DNA of 64,000 bases from an uncultured Bacteroidia bacterium (GCA_947252645.1 CAMXWF010000005.1:62001-126000), one strand, 5' to 3'. Positions 8,146-17,405 are shown, numbered from the stretch's first letter. Numbers and translations: made by a program. Notes: generated from the letters alone by a model not told the origin.

Positions 8146-9738
8146 ATGGCAGGAATACGTTCATCGGAGGTGTCGGAGGTGCTGGCGCGCGAGCTGGCCG
8201 GTCTGACGCAGTCGTCGGAGTTTGAGGAGATTGGGCGCGTGCTGGAGGTGGGCGATGGGATCGCCCGCGTGTATGGGCTTCGGGATGTGGAGGCCAACGA
8301 GCTGGTGGAGTTCGAGAACGGGCTGGAGGGCATAGTGCTCAATTTGGAGGAGGACAATGTGGGCGTGGTGCTGCTGGGCGATGGGTCGCAGATAGGCGAG
8401 GGCCAGTCGGTCAAGCGTACGCGCCGCATAGCCTCCATCCGCGTGGGCGAGGGTCTTTTAGGTCGCATTGTGAACACGCTGGGTGAGCCGATAGACGGCC
8501 GGGGCCCGATTCAGGGCGACCTCTACGATTTGCCCTTGGAGCGCAAGGCCCCCGGGGTCATATTTCGTCAGCCGGTCAAGGAGCCCCTGCAGACGGGGTT
8601 GAAGGCTATCGACGCCATGGTGCCGATAGGGCTGGGGCAGCGAGAGCTGATCATCGGTGATAGGCAGACGGGCAAGACGGCTATAGCCGTTGACGCGATT
8701 ATCAACCAGCTGGAGAACTACAAGAAGGGTAAGCCGGTCTACTGTATCTACGTGGCCGTGGGTCAGAAGGGCTCCACGGTGGCCTCGCTTGCCAAGGTGC
8801 TGGAGGACAAGGGGGCGTTGGCCTACACAGTGATTATTTCGGCCACGGCTGCCGATGCCGCAGCCATGCAGTTCTATGCGCCCTTTGCAGGGGCCACGGT
8901 CGGGGAGTTTTTCCGCGATACGGGTCGGGCGGCCTTGGTAGTCTACGATGACCTTTCGAAGCAGGCGGTTTCCTACCGTGAAGTCTCCCTGCTGCTCCGT
9001 AGGCCGCCAGGACGAGAGGCCTACCCAGGGGATGTGTTTTATCTTCACAGCCGTTTGCTTGAGCGGGCAGCCAAGATCGTGGAGTCGGATGAGATAGCCG
9101 CCCAGATGAATGACCTGCCCCCTGCACTTAAGCCCTTGGTGAAAGGTGGTGGCTCGCTCACGGCGTTGCCCATCATAGAGACCCAGGCTGGCGATGTGTC
9201 GGCGTATATACCCACGAATGTCATTTCCATTACGGATGGGCAGATTTTCCTGGAGACGAACCTGTTCAACAGCGGCGTGCGTCCAGCCATCAACGTGGGG
9301 ATCTCGGTGTCGCGCGTGGGGGGCAATGCGCAGATGAAGTCCATGAAGAAGGTGGCAGGCACCATGAAGCTGGACCAGGCGCAGTATCGTGAGCTGGAGG
9401 CCTTTTCGAAATTTGGTTCAGATCTGGATGCGGCTACGCTGAGCGTACTCAACAAGGGTGCCCGCAACGTGGAGTTGCTCAAGCAGGCGCAGTACAGCCC
9501 TGTGCCCGTGGGGGAGCAGGTGGCCATTCTCTACTGCGGGAGTCGGGCTTTGCTCCGGGATGTGCCGGTGGAGCGGGTGCGTGAGTTCGAGGCCGATTAC
9601 CTGGAGCATATGCGTGCCAGTGCGCCCGATACGCTGGCCGAGTTGGCAGCCGGAAAGTTGACGGAACGGGGTGAGCAGGTGATGCGGGCGATGGTTCAAC
9701 AGTTGCTGCCGAGCTACGCGGTGGCAAAGCCTGAGTGA
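8146..9738 (+). CDS. atpA: F0F1 ATP synthase subunit alpha
   Basis: 530-residue non-catalytic nucleotide-binding head subunit. N-terminal beta-barrel with VLEVGDGIARVYGL; Walker A GDRQTGKTAIA near residues 171-181; the conserved ALVVYDDLSKQAV stretch; and the alpha signature region with PAINVGISVSRVGG. Length and motif order are typical. The catalytic beta partner is not encoded in this window. Confidence 0.98.
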   Translation: MAGIRSSEVSEVLARELAGLTQSSEFEEIGRVLEVGDGIARVYGLRDVEANELVEFENGLEGIVLNLEEDNVGVVLLGDGSQIGEGQSVKRTRRIASIRVGEGLLGRIVNTLGEPIDGRGPIQGDLYDLPLERKAPGVIFRQPVKEPLQTGLKAIDAMVPIGLGQRELIIGDRQTGKTAIAVDAIINQLENYKKGKPVYCIYVAVGQKGSTVASLAKVLEDKGALAYTVIISATAADAAAMQFYAPFAGATVGEFFRDTGRAALVVYDDLSKQAVSYREVSLLLRRPPGREAYPGDVFYLHSRLLERAAKIVESDEIAAQMNDLPPALKPLVKGGGSLTALPIIETQAGDVSAYIPTNVISITDGQIFLETNLFNSGVRPAINVGISVSRVGGNAQMKSMKKVAGTMKLDQAQYRELEAFSKFGSDLDAATLSVLNKGARNVELLKQAQYSPVPVGEQVAILYCGSRALLRDVPVERVREFEADYLEHMRASAPDTLAELAAGKLTERGEQVMRAMVQQLLPSYAVAKPE

Positions 9739-9832
9739 TGGGGCATGGTGGGGGTATCTTGTTGTTGTTAGATAACGTGACGAGTTTACCCCCGGCTCTG
9801 ATGTGGGCCAGCTATAGACGGGAGGAGCGAGA

Positions 9833-10714
9833 ATGCCCGGATTGAAGGAGATACGTTTGCGCCTAGCCACAGTGCGCTCCACGCGCAAGATCACCAGCGC
9901 GATGAAGATGGTGTCGGCCGCCAAGTTTCACCGTGCCCAAGGCCGGCATGCGCACTATAGTCAGTACATGGAGCGCTATAGGCAGGTGATGGCCTTGGCG
10001 CTCCAAGGAGGGCAGGGCACGGGGTCGCTGCTCCAGTTTGGTCCAGCGGAGAAGCCAGATTTGCTTTTGGTGGTGGCCTCCAATAGTGCCATGTGCGGTG
10101 TGTTTAATGCCAGCGTTGTCAAGCTGGCGGTAGCACGCTACGGGGAGCTCGTTGGTCAGCAGCGTAGCGTGGCCGTGTGGGCCTACGGCCGCCGAGCCTA
10201 CGAAGGACTGAAGCGTGAGCTCATTCCTGTGGCGGCGCACGATGAGGAGCTGGTGCAGCATTTGGACTACGATAAGGTCTGCGCCCTGTATCAGCAGTTG
10301 CAGCAAGATTTCCAGTCGGGTAGCTACCGCACGGTGTCGGTGGTGTACAATTCTTTTCGCAATGCCGCCCAGCAGAGTCCTTTGGTGCGTCAGATTTTCC
10401 CGGTGGAGGTGTCGCCTTTAGAGGCGCAAGAGGCGGCGAATGCTGAGCATAGCGAGTATATTGTAGAGCCCTCACGTCAGGCGCTGTTTGCGGCCATAGT
10501 GCCGCAGTATGCGCTTCTCCAGCTCTATGGGGCGTTTCTCGACAACATGATAGGCGAGCACGGGGCGCGCATGACGGCCATGACGCAGGCGACTGACAAT
10601 GCCGATACCCTGATAGGCGATTTGACGCTCGAGTACAACAAGGCCCGCCAGTCGGCTATCACCAACGAGATTGTGGAGATAGTATCTGGGGCCGATGCCT
10701 TGCGCGCCCAATAG
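9833..10714 (+). CDS. atpG: F0F1 ATP synthase subunit gamma
   Basis: 293-residue central-shaft subunit. The N-terminal helix LKEIRLRLATVRSTRKITSA and C-terminal ARMTAMTQATDNADTLI...YNKARQSAITNEI are the two antiparallel helices that turn inside the head. It is the last ATP synthase gene. The 94-bp gap after atpA is the longest in the operon and shows no gene. Confidence 0.97.
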   Translation: MPGLKEIRLRLATVRSTRKITSAMKMVSAAKFHRAQGRHAHYSQYMERYRQVMALALQGGQGTGSLLQFGPAEKPDLLLVVASNSAMCGVFNASVVKLAVARYGELVGQQRSVAVWAYGRRAYEGLKRELIPVAAHDEELVQHLDYDKVCALYQQLQQDFQSGSYRTVSVVYNSFRNAAQQSPLVRQIFPVEVSPLEAQEAANAEHSEYIVEPSRQALFAAIVPQYALLQLYGAFLDNMIGEHGARMTAMTQATDNADTLIGDLTLEYNKARQSAITNEIVEIVSGADALRAQ

Positions 10715-10733
10715 TAGCCACCCCCGCGGGGGC

Positions 10734-11894
10734 ATGGGGCTTTACATCCATGTGCCCTTTTGCCACGCTAAGTGCCCCTACTGTGATTTCTACTCGGTGC
10801 TTGGTGCCCGTTGGCGCGCAGGCTATGTAGAGGCTCTTTGCTGGGAGCTGGAGCTAGCGCGTCCTTTGCTGCCTCTGCCTGTCCAGAGCGTTTATCTTGG
10901 TGGGGGTACCCCCTCGGTGCTATCCTTGGATGAGCTGGGGCGTATCATTGCTGCTGTGCGGAGAAGTTACGCCCCCTACGGTCTTCCCGAGGTGACGCTG
11001 GAGTGTAATCCAGAGGACGGCACGGTCGATTATCTGCGTGGTCTTCGAGAGTTGGGTGTGAATCGCTTGAGCGTGGGCGTGCAGGCCACAGACGATGCCC
11101 TTTTGCGCTATTTGGGGCGTCGGCACACTGTGGTGCAGAGTCGAGCAGTAGTGGAGGAGGCGCAATCTGCGGGGTTTCGGAATATTTCTGCGGATCTGAT
11201 CTATGGGCTTCCAGCTATGGGGGCCGGTGCGGTCTATGAATCGGTGCGGGAGGTACTTTCCTGGGGAGTGCAGCATCTTTCGGCCTACCATTTGCAGCTT
11301 GAGGAGGGCACGCCGTTTGGATTTAGGAGTGAGCAGGGGCGCATGCGAGTGATTGCGGAAGAGGATAGCTTGGCGCACTATGAGGCAGTTGTACGGGCTG
11401 TGGAGAGCTGTGGAATGCACCAGTACGAGGTGTCGAGCTATGCGTACCCAGGGTGCGAGTCGCGCCACAATTTGCTTTACTGGGTGGGAGTGCCCTACCT
11501 GGGTGTGGGCCCCGGTGCGCATTCCTACGATGGGCATGCGCGATGGAGCAACCCGCGCGATGTGAGGGGCTACGTGTCGACGCTTGCACAGGGTCGTTTG
11601 CCGCGGGTGGTGGAGGAGCTGGGCCCCGAGGCGGTGTTTGAGGAGTACTTGCTGACGCGCTTGCGTACGGTGTGGGGGGTGGAGGTTGCTGAGTTTACGC
11701 GGCTTTTTGGGGCCTTGTTGCGTGACCGTCTGCTCGGGCGGGCTCACCCCTGGGTGGAGCGTGGGGCCTTGCGGGCAGAGTCTGGCAGACTTCACGCGAC
11801 GCGGGCCGGTTTCCCTGTGCTTGATGCCCTCATTCTAGACTTGTCACAGGCTTGGGAAGATGGGGAGACTGCGAACAGCGTCTCTAGTCTCTGA
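10734..11894 (+). CDS. hemW: Radical SAM heme chaperone HemW
   Basis: 386 residues from ATG 10734. The radical-SAM 4Fe-4S motif is visible at once: MGLYIHVPFCHAKCPYCDFY gives Cys10, Cys14 and Cys17. GGGTPS follows near residue 60, and the C-terminal HemN-type domain contains YEVSSYAYPG and RHNLLYW. It lacks the longer N-terminus of true coproporphyrinogen oxidase HemN, so HemW (heme trafficking) fits better. An upstream ATG at 10695 would overlap atpG by 20 bp and add 13 residues not expected in the family. A small GC-rich dyad, CCCCCGCGGGGG (10720-10731), precedes the chosen start. Confidence 0.88.
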   Translation: MGLYIHVPFCHAKCPYCDFYSVLGARWRAGYVEALCWELELARPLLPLPVQSVYLGGGTPSVLSLDELGRIIAAVRRSYAPYGLPEVTLECNPEDGTVDYLRGLRELGVNRLSVGVQATDDALLRYLGRRHTVVQSRAVVEEAQSAGFRNISADLIYGLPAMGAGAVYESVREVLSWGVQHLSAYHLQLEEGTPFGFRSEQGRMRVIAEEDSLAHYEAVVRAVESCGMHQYEVSSYAYPGCESRHNLLYWVGVPYLGVGPGAHSYDGHARWSNPRDVRGYVSTLAQGRLPRVVEELGPEAVFEEYLLTRLRTVWGVEVAEFTRLFGALLRDRLLGRAHPWVERGALRAESGRLHATRAGFPVLDALILDLSQAWEDGETANSVSSL

Positions 11895-11947
11895 GATTCG
11901 TCTGTCGAGAGTCTGTGCGGCTTGAGGCCGGCAGCTGCGCTGTTGCG

Positions 11948-13027
11948 CTAGATAGTTAGCGGTAGCTTTGGTGCGTTTTTCGTCCCTATGCGGCTTAGGT
12001 TGAAGCGAGCGATGAGCTGCTGCTGGTGCTGGAGTCGGTGCGTGTTGTCTAGGTGGAAGTTCCAGGCGAAGTAGCAGTACATCCAGCGGTTGTGGACGAG
12101 GTAGAGGTAGAGACTGGTGCAGCTGTAGAAGTTGGACTGGTAGAAGGGGTCGCCCCGGTTCAGGTCAGGCCCGTAGATGGGGTAGAGCGGCATGAGGGGC
12201 TTGCCGTAGTAGACGGTGGTGCGCAGTCCGACCCAACGCCAGCGCATGGTGAGTCCGGCCAGAAAGCCCTGGGGAAAAAAGGTGTCGTTGGGGAGGTCGT
12301 TGCGGATGCGCTGCATGCCCCATACGTATCCAGCTCTGAGGCTGAGGGAGTCGAGGGGCGTGTAGGCCGTCAAGTCGACCCCAAGGTAAGGATTGAGGAA
12401 GATGTCGTCGCAGACGCTATCGTGGTTTGGGGCGCCGTAGCTGGCCTTGTGGTTGAGCTGGGCGTAGCCGCCCGTGAACAGGAGCTTGTAGTGGAATTGC
12501 CCGTTGAGCAGTAGGAGGAACATCTCGCGCTTCGTGGGGGAGGGGAGGCCACGCCAGTCGCACATGAACTCGGCAAAGCCCCACTTGGAGACGTATTGGA
12601 ATAGGGCGCCTTGGATGTTTGGGTAGGCGTAGGCTAGGGAGTCGTAGCGCATGAAGGCGGGGATGGGGTCGATGCGCTTGGTGTAGGGGATGGCTCCGAG
12701 GGCAATAGAGAAGCCTTTCCGCAGCATTTCGATGTAGAGGGTAGGCCAGAGGTGTATGTTGCGCCAGTTCCCGCCCATGGGCTGTATGTAGTGGAGTCCG
12801 CCGACCAGGTGGTAGCGGCCTTGGGTAGAGTCTTTGAATGCCACGCCGATGGTGGGGGAGAGGCGGATGCCGTAGATTGTTTGCGATCGCTGGTTGGGCC
12901 TGTCGTATTCCCGATTGTCGAAGAAGGAGAGGGCCTCGACATCGTAGATGAATTTCTGGGCTTGGGCACTAGTCGCAAGGTCTAGGAGCAGGAGCGGGAG
13001 CCAGAAGAGGAGGCGAATGCTATGCAT
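11948..13027 (-). CDS. Conserved outer-membrane beta-barrel-like protein
   Basis: 359 residues from ATG 13027, chosen because MHSIRLLFWLPLLLLDLATSAQAQ is a clean signal peptide; two upstream ATGs (13054, 13063) would add a polar tail. The mature part has alternating aromatic and polar strands (GRYHLVGGLHYIQPMG, LRAGYVWGMQ, LTMRWRWVGLRTTVYYGKP) and reads like a transmembrane barrel. I do not recognise a named family. The start lies within 14 bp of the dusB stop, so the two are probably co-transcribed, dusB first. Confidence 0.7.
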   Translation of the reverse strand: MHSIRLLFWLPLLLLDLATSAQAQKFIYDVEALSFFDNREYDRPNQRSQTIYGIRLSPTIGVAFKDSTQGRYHLVGGLHYIQPMGGNWRNIHLWPTLYIEMLRKGFSIALGAIPYTKRIDPIPAFMRYDSLAYAYPNIQGALFQYVSKWGFAEFMCDWRGLPSPTKREMFLLLLNGQFHYKLLFTGGYAQLNHKASYGAPNHDSVCDDIFLNPYLGVDLTAYTPLDSLSLRAGYVWGMQRIRNDLPNDTFFPQGFLAGLTMRWRWVGLRTTVYYGKPLMPLYPIYGPDLNRGDPFYQSNFYSCTSLYLYLVHNRWMYCYFAWNFHLDNTHRLQHQQQLIARFNLSRIGTKNAPKLPLTI

Positions 13028-13040
13028 GGTGCTGGTGCTG

Positions 13041-14099
13041 CTAGGGTAGTTCATGTGGTGCATCGTGGGGTGCAGGCTGAGCGTTTTCCCAGGGGGAGGC
13101 TGAGATTTCCTTGGAGGGGACGAAGTCGGCGTAGGCCTCGCCTATTTTGCTTAGCATGTCGTCTAGGGCCCTGGGGTCGAGCGTGGTCACCAGGGCCAAT
13201 CGGTAGCTCTTGAAGTGGGGTAGCCCCTTGAAGTAGGCGATGAGGTGTCGGCGCAGCTCCAGGATGCCTCTTTTTTCGCCCTTGGCCGCTATGGCCAGCT
13301 GGAGGTGTTGCTTGGCAATGGCCACCCGCTCGGCGATGCCCAGAGGTGGTGCTTCCTCGCCAAGGGTGAGGAAGTGTTTGATTTCTTGGAATAACCAGGG
13401 ATGCCCGTAGGTGGCCCTTCCGATCATGACGCCGCTTGCCCCGTAGACGTTGAAGGCCTTGGCGGCCGAAGGGCCATCGTGGATGTCGCCGTTGCCTATG
13501 ATGGGGATAGTGATCTGCGGATCGTGGCACACTTGGCCAATATGCGCCCAGTCGGCCTGCCCGGTGTAGAGCTGCGCGCGGGTGCGTCCATGTATAGTGA
13601 GGGCCGCGATGCCCACATCCTGTAGGGCTAGAGCCAAATCATGGATGATGATGGACTCGCTGTCCCAGCCTAGCCTGGTCTTGACGGTTACGGGCACAGG
13701 GACATGCTTGACGATGGCCTCCGTGATGCGTAGGAGCTTGGGGACATCGCGCAACATGCCTGCCCCCGCGCCGCGTCCGGCGATTTTGCGCACGGGGCAG
13801 CCGAAGTTCAGGTCGAGGAAGTCGGGCCTGTAGCGCAGGGCGACCTCGGCGGCTTGGAGTAGGGAGGCCTCGTCTTCTCCGTAGAGCTGGATGGCGGCTG
13901 GGCGCTCCTCCTCGCGCAGGGTCATTTTGGCCAGGGTTCGCTGCGCCTCGTGGGTGATACCGTCGGCATTGACAAACTCCGTGTAGACCACGTCGGCGCC
14001 GTGGGCCTTGCAGAGGCCGCGGAAGGAAATGTCGGTGACATCCTCCATGGGGGCCAGGAATAGGGGGTGTGGCCCTAGGTCTAGGCTTCCGATTTTCAT
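13041..14099 (-). CDS. dusB: tRNA-dihydrouridine synthase
   Basis: 352 residues, FMN-dependent TIM barrel that reduces uridines in the tRNA D-loop. Seen: LFLAPMEDVTDISFR at the N-terminus, DLNFGCPVRKI with the catalytic Cys, TVKTRLGW, LTIHGRTRAQLYTG, PIIGNGDIHDG and MIGRATYGHPWLF. Length and motifs fit the bacterial DusB group. It begins 19 bp after the stop of the adjacent cytosine methyltransferase, in the same direction. Confidence 0.93.
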   Translation of the reverse strand: MKIGSLDLGPHPLFLAPMEDVTDISFRGLCKAHGADVVYTEFVNADGITHEAQRTLAKMTLREEERPAAIQLYGEDEASLLQAAEVALRYRPDFLDLNFGCPVRKIAGRGAGAGMLRDVPKLLRITEAIVKHVPVPVTVKTRLGWDSESIIIHDLALALQDVGIAALTIHGRTRAQLYTGQADWAHIGQVCHDPQITIPIIGNGDIHDGPSAAKAFNVYGASGVMIGRATYGHPWLFQEIKHFLTLGEEAPPLGIAERVAIAKQHLQLAIAAKGEKRGILELRRHLIAYFKGLPHFKSYRLALVTTLDPRALDDMLSKIGEAYADFVPSKEISASPWENAQPAPHDAPHELP

Positions 14100-14118
14100 C
14101 TAGTGTGCCCTCTTGTTG

Positions 14119-15237
14119 TTATGCTTGGTAGGCTGGTGCGAAGGAGTGGCGTGGAGTGTAGGGGGTAGGGGGGAGCTGCTTTAGAACTTCTCGCATGATG
14201 GCTTCCACCATGGGTACGCACACGGAGTTGCCTACCTGGCGATATTGCTCGGCGGTGGAGTTTGCTCGTCGGAATTCCGGGGGGAAGCCCATGATGCGGT
14301 AGCACTCTTGGAGGGTGAGCTTGCGGACCTTGCCGTCGACAAGGATCCAGAAGCGCCCACTGGTTTCCTGGGAGGGTAGCGCGGGGTGCACGCCTCGGGC
14401 ATCGTAGATGCGGTTTGGCTGCTTGTGTACTCGGGAGAGCTGTAGCGTGTTAGGACGCACGCCGCGCTTGCGGATGGCCTTATTCCTGTAGCCAGCGAAG
14501 ATGAGTCCCGAGGGCTGTTGGCGGGGGTTGTCGATGAGCGTGTAGGGTTCCTGGAGGTATTCGAAAGGCCCGTGGCTGTCGAGGAAATCCACCAGGACAG
14601 GCCGCATACACCTGTGGCGGAGCTGGGAGAAATCGAAGCGTGCGCTTCGCATACCCACTATGATGATGCGCTCGCGATTTTGCGGCACCCCGAAGTTCAC
14701 GGCGTTTAGCACCTCGCAGGAGGTCTTGTAGCCTAAGGAGGTCAAGGCCTCTATGATGACTTTGAGGGTCTGCCCTCCATCGTGGTATCGGAGGTGCTTG
14801 ACGTTTTCCAGCAGCACTACGGGTGGGTGGTGCGCATCAAGAAGCTTGAAAACCTCATAGATGAGCGTGCCGCGGGTATCCTGGAAGCCGCGCATCTTCC
14901 CCGAGATGCTGAAGGGCTGATAGGGAAAGCCTGCGGCCAGCACATCGAAGGTGTTAGGCACTTGGGCCTGCACCTGGGGTAGGGTGATGTCGCCTAGCGG
15001 TTCTTCCCCGTAGTTCTCCCAGTAGACCTCACGGGCGGCCATGTTGATCTCGCTGGAGAAGCTGCATCGTCCCCCGGCAGCTTGTAGCCCTAGGCGAAAG
15101 CCCCCGATGCCGGCAAAGAGGTCGATAAACGTGAAGATGGGGCTACTGGGGCCCGGGAAAGGGATGCGCACTCGCCGCTCCATCTGCTGTAGGGAATCCA
15201 GGGGTAGGTGAGTGCGTTTAGAGTCAAGCGGCTGCAC
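14119..15237 (-). CDS. C5-cytosine methyltransferase homologue with catalytic Cys replaced by Tyr
   Basis: 372 residues with the full C5-methyltransferase fold: motif I IDLFAGIGGFRLGL, motif VI LLENVKHLRYHDGG, motif VIII PQNRERIIIVGMR, a target-recognition region (GLIFAGYRNKAIRKRGVRP; PSQETSGRF), and motifs IX-X (LQECYRIMGFP; VGNSVCVPM). Motif IV, however, reads AAGFPYQPFS instead of FPCQPFS: codon 106 (14922-14920) is TAT, one base from TGT. The Cys is the covalent nucleophile of this family, so the protein should be unable to methylate, though it may still bind DNA. No endonuclease gene lies beside it; neighbours are dusB and a prenyltransferase. An internal ATG at 15183 is an alternative start. 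Confidence 0.9.
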   Translation of the reverse strand: MQPLDSKRTHLPLDSLQQMERRVRIPFPGPSSPIFTFIDLFAGIGGFRLGLQAAGGRCSFSSEINMAAREVYWENYGEEPLGDITLPQVQAQVPNTFDVLAAGFPYQPFSISGKMRGFQDTRGTLIYEVFKLLDAHHPPVVLLENVKHLRYHDGGQTLKVIIEALTSLGYKTSCEVLNAVNFGVPQNRERIIIVGMRSARFDFSQLRHRCMRPVLVDFLDSHGPFEYLQEPYTLIDNPRQQPSGLIFAGYRNKAIRKRGVRPNTLQLSRVHKQPNRIYDARGVHPALPSQETSGRFWILVDGKVRKLTLQECYRIMGFPPEFRRANSTAEQYRQVGNSVCVPMVEAIMREVLKQLPPTPYTPRHSFAPAYQA

Positions 15238-15253
15238 GGCTGCGCTAGCCCAA

Positions 15254-16138
15254 TTAGAGCAGAAGCCCCGGGATGACCAGCACGCCGTAGGTTAAGCTGG
15301 CCACCCCATTGAGGAGCATGTATTTGGGCGTGATGTGACTCAAGTCGTGGGCCTTCACCGCGAGCAGCTGCACGAGCATGATGCCAAAGAAAAGTCCCGC
15401 CCCCATGATGGTCAGCATGCAGGCCTTGTAGTAGATGGGCACACCGCAGATGGCCACGGCGCTCAGTAAGCTGCATACCCAGGCCACCCCTATGGCCTGC
15501 TTGGTGCCTATGGCACAGGGCAGCGAATGGAGCCCCTGGAGCTTGTCTTGCGCCACATCCTGGAGGGCATAGATGACATCGAAGCCAGTCACCCATAGTA
15601 GTACGCCCACCCCGAGCAGGACAGGCGGCCAGGTAAATTCCCCGCTGAGGCAGAGGTAGCTGCCTATGGGGGCCAAGCTCAGTGCCAGTCCTATCCCAAA
15701 GTGGCACAGGGGGGTTACCCGTTTGAGGTAGCTATAGCCTAGCACCACCGCCAGCGCAATAGGGGAGAGGAGAAGGACCAAGTTGTTGATGAAGGCGCAG
15801 GTGCCGATGAAGAGTAGCCCGCAGGCTACCACGAGCTTTCTGGCGGCCCCCACAGAGATAATCCCAGCGGGGATCTCCCGTTGGGCTGTACGTGGGTTGT
15901 CGGCATCGATTTTGCGGTCTACAACCCGGTTAAAGGTCATGGCCGCCGTGCGCGCGAGCACCATGCAGAGGAGCATTTTGACCAGCAGATCCCAGGCAAA
16001 CTGGTAGCCGTCGGCTATCGCCATGGCGAAGCCCACGCAGGCAAAGGGCAGCGCAAAAAGCGTATGCGAAAACCGTACTAAATGAAACCATGCGGCCACG
16101 CCGCCCCTACGCCGCGTGACCTCTCCTTCTGCTACCAT
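15254..16138 (-). CDS. UbiA-family polyprenyltransferase (MqnP-like)
   Basis: 294-residue integral membrane prenyltransferase with about eight helices. The two Asp-rich Mg-diphosphate sites are visible: NRVVDRKIDADN (Asn70, Asp74, Asp78) and DVIYALQDVAQD (Asp187, Asp194, Asp198). The family attaches a polyprenyl chain to an aromatic acid in quinone synthesis. Bacteroidetes make menaquinone and often carry the MqnP branch of this family; the sequence alone does not separate UbiA from MqnP, and no other quinone gene is nearby. Followed 16 bp later by the methyltransferase homologue. Confidence 0.85.
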   Translation of the reverse strand: MVAEGEVTRRRGGVAAWFHLVRFSHTLFALPFACVGFAMAIADGYQFAWDLLVKMLLCMVLARTAAMTFNRVVDRKIDADNPRTAQREIPAGIISVGAARKLVVACGLLFIGTCAFINNLVLLLSPIALAVVLGYSYLKRVTPLCHFGIGLALSLAPIGSYLCLSGEFTWPPVLLGVGVLLWVTGFDVIYALQDVAQDKLQGLHSLPCAIGTKQAIGVAWVCSLLSAVAICGVPIYYKACMLTIMGAGLFFGIMLVQLLAVKAHDLSHITPKYMLLNGVASLTYGVLVIPGLLL

Positions 16139-16184
16139 GACTTCTCCTTATCGTATTTGAAGCGCACTCTACCGCCCTGGGCAG

Positions 16185-16697
16185 CTACTTGCCTGCCCCT
16201 AGGGCTTCTTGGTATAATGCGTAGTTTTCCGTGTCGAAGCAGACAAAGAGAATGCGCTCCAGCGTGGAGGATTCTCCAACGGCCTCCTGCACAGCACTGA
16301 GGGCCACCTTTGCTGCGGCCTCCTTGGGATAGCCGTAGACCCCCGTGCTGATATTGGGGAAGGCTAGGCTCCGGAGCTTGTGGGCTTGGGCTAGAGCTAT
16401 GGCGTTGCGGTAGCAATTGGCCAGTTGTTCTGGTTCGCCCTGCGCGCCTCCACGCCACACGGGGCCCACGGTGTGGATGACGTAGCGGGCTGGTAGCCGG
16501 TAGCCCTTGGTGAGCTTGGCTTCGCCTACGGGGCATCCGTGCAGTGCTCGGCACGCTTGGAGTAGCTCGGGGCCAGCGGCCCTGTGGATGGCCCCGTCTA
16601 CGCCCCCACCGCCCAGGAGAGTCGAATTGGCGGCATTGACTATGGCATCGACCTCTAGCCTGGTGATGTCGCCTTGGATCGCTTCTATCCTCGTCAT
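16185..16697 (-). CDS. Macro-domain ADP-ribose/O-acetyl-ADP-ribose hydrolase
   Basis: 170 residues, a single macro domain: GDITRLEVDAIVNAANSTLL (8-27), GGGGVDGAIHRAAGPEL, YVIHTVGPVW and the loop FPNISTGVYGYPKEAA. These bind ADP-ribose. The family (MacroD/YmdB type) removes ADP-ribose from proteins or deacetylates O-acetyl-ADP-ribose. It is 12 bp downstream of folE, so probably co-transcribed with it. Confidence 0.92.
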   Translation of the reverse strand: MTRIEAIQGDITRLEVDAIVNAANSTLLGGGGVDGAIHRAAGPELLQACRALHGCPVGEAKLTKGYRLPARYVIHTVGPVWRGGAQGEPEQLANCYRNAIALAQAHKLRSLAFPNISTGVYGYPKEAAAKVALSAVQEAVGESSTLERILFVCFDTENYALYQEALGAGK

Positions 16698-16709
16698 CTG
16701 GTGCGCCAG

Positions 16710-17354
16710 TTAGTGGAGCTTGGCCTGAATGAGCTGCATGAACTCCTCACGGGTCTTGCTGTCGTTCATGAATGCGCCCGTGAAGGCCGAGGTGGTGGTG
16801 ACGCTGTTTTGCTTCTCCACCCCGCGTAGTTGCATGCACATGTGCGCAGCCTCGATCACCACGGCCACCCCGAGAGGATTGAGTGCCTCCTGGATGCATT
16901 CCAAAATCTGCCGGGTGAGCCGTTCCTGTACTTGTAGGCGCCGAGAGTAGGCATCCACCACGCGGGCAAGCTTGCTGATACCCGTGATGTAGCCATTGGG
17001 GATGTAGGCCACGTGGGCTTTGCCGTAGAAGGGCAGCATGTGGTGCTCACACATGGAGTATAGCTCAATATCCTTGACTATCACCATCTGCTTGTAGTCT
17101 TCCTTGAAGCGTGCGCTGCGCAATAGGGTCAGCGGCTCGCTCCCGTAGCCCGCGAGGAGGAACTGCATGGACTTGGCCACACGCAGGGGCGTTTTTTGCA
17201 GGCCTTCCCGCGACGTGTCTTCCCCCAGCAGTTCCAGGATGGCCTTGTAATGCTCCATAAGGGCCTGCGTGCGAGGGCCCTCCCAGCGTTCTATCTTGTC
17301 GTAGCCACCACGCGTGTTGTGCCCAGAGCCTCCGTTTATCGTCTCGTAATCCAT
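16710..17354 (-). CDS. folE: GTP cyclohydrolase I
   Basis: 214 residues; makes dihydroneopterin triphosphate from GTP, the first step of folate synthesis. The zinc ligands of the family are present: Cys102 and His105 in SMCEHHMLPF and Cys173 in AAHMCMQLRG. Other matches are GLQKTPLRVAKS and GISKLARVVDAYSRRLQVQE. Normal length. A -7-like box lies 43 bp upstream. Confidence 0.97.
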   Translation of the reverse strand: MDYETINGGSGHNTRGGYDKIERWEGPRTQALMEHYKAILELLGEDTSREGLQKTPLRVAKSMQFLLAGYGSEPLTLLRSARFKEDYKQMVIVKDIELYSMCEHHMLPFYGKAHVAYIPNGYITGISKLARVVDAYSRRLQVQERLTRQILECIQEALNPLGVAVVIEAAHMCMQLRGVEKQNSVTTTSAFTGAFMNDSKTREEFMQLIQAKLH

Positions 17355-17397
17355 TCGGTCACTATGCTTTAATGCGCTAGTAACACCGCGAATTTAC

Positions 17398-17405
17398 TAA
17401 AGATA
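17398..17405 (-). promoter_or_regulatory. folE: Likely -7 box for folE
   Basis: The minus strand reads TATCTTTA, one base from TAnnTTTG, 43 bp before the folE ATG in the only intergenic space on that side. Confidence 0.4.

Noticed and set aside
10695..10733. ATG 10695 as the hemW start
   Set aside because: It overlaps atpG and adds 13 residues not expected before the MxLYIHVPFC family N-terminus.
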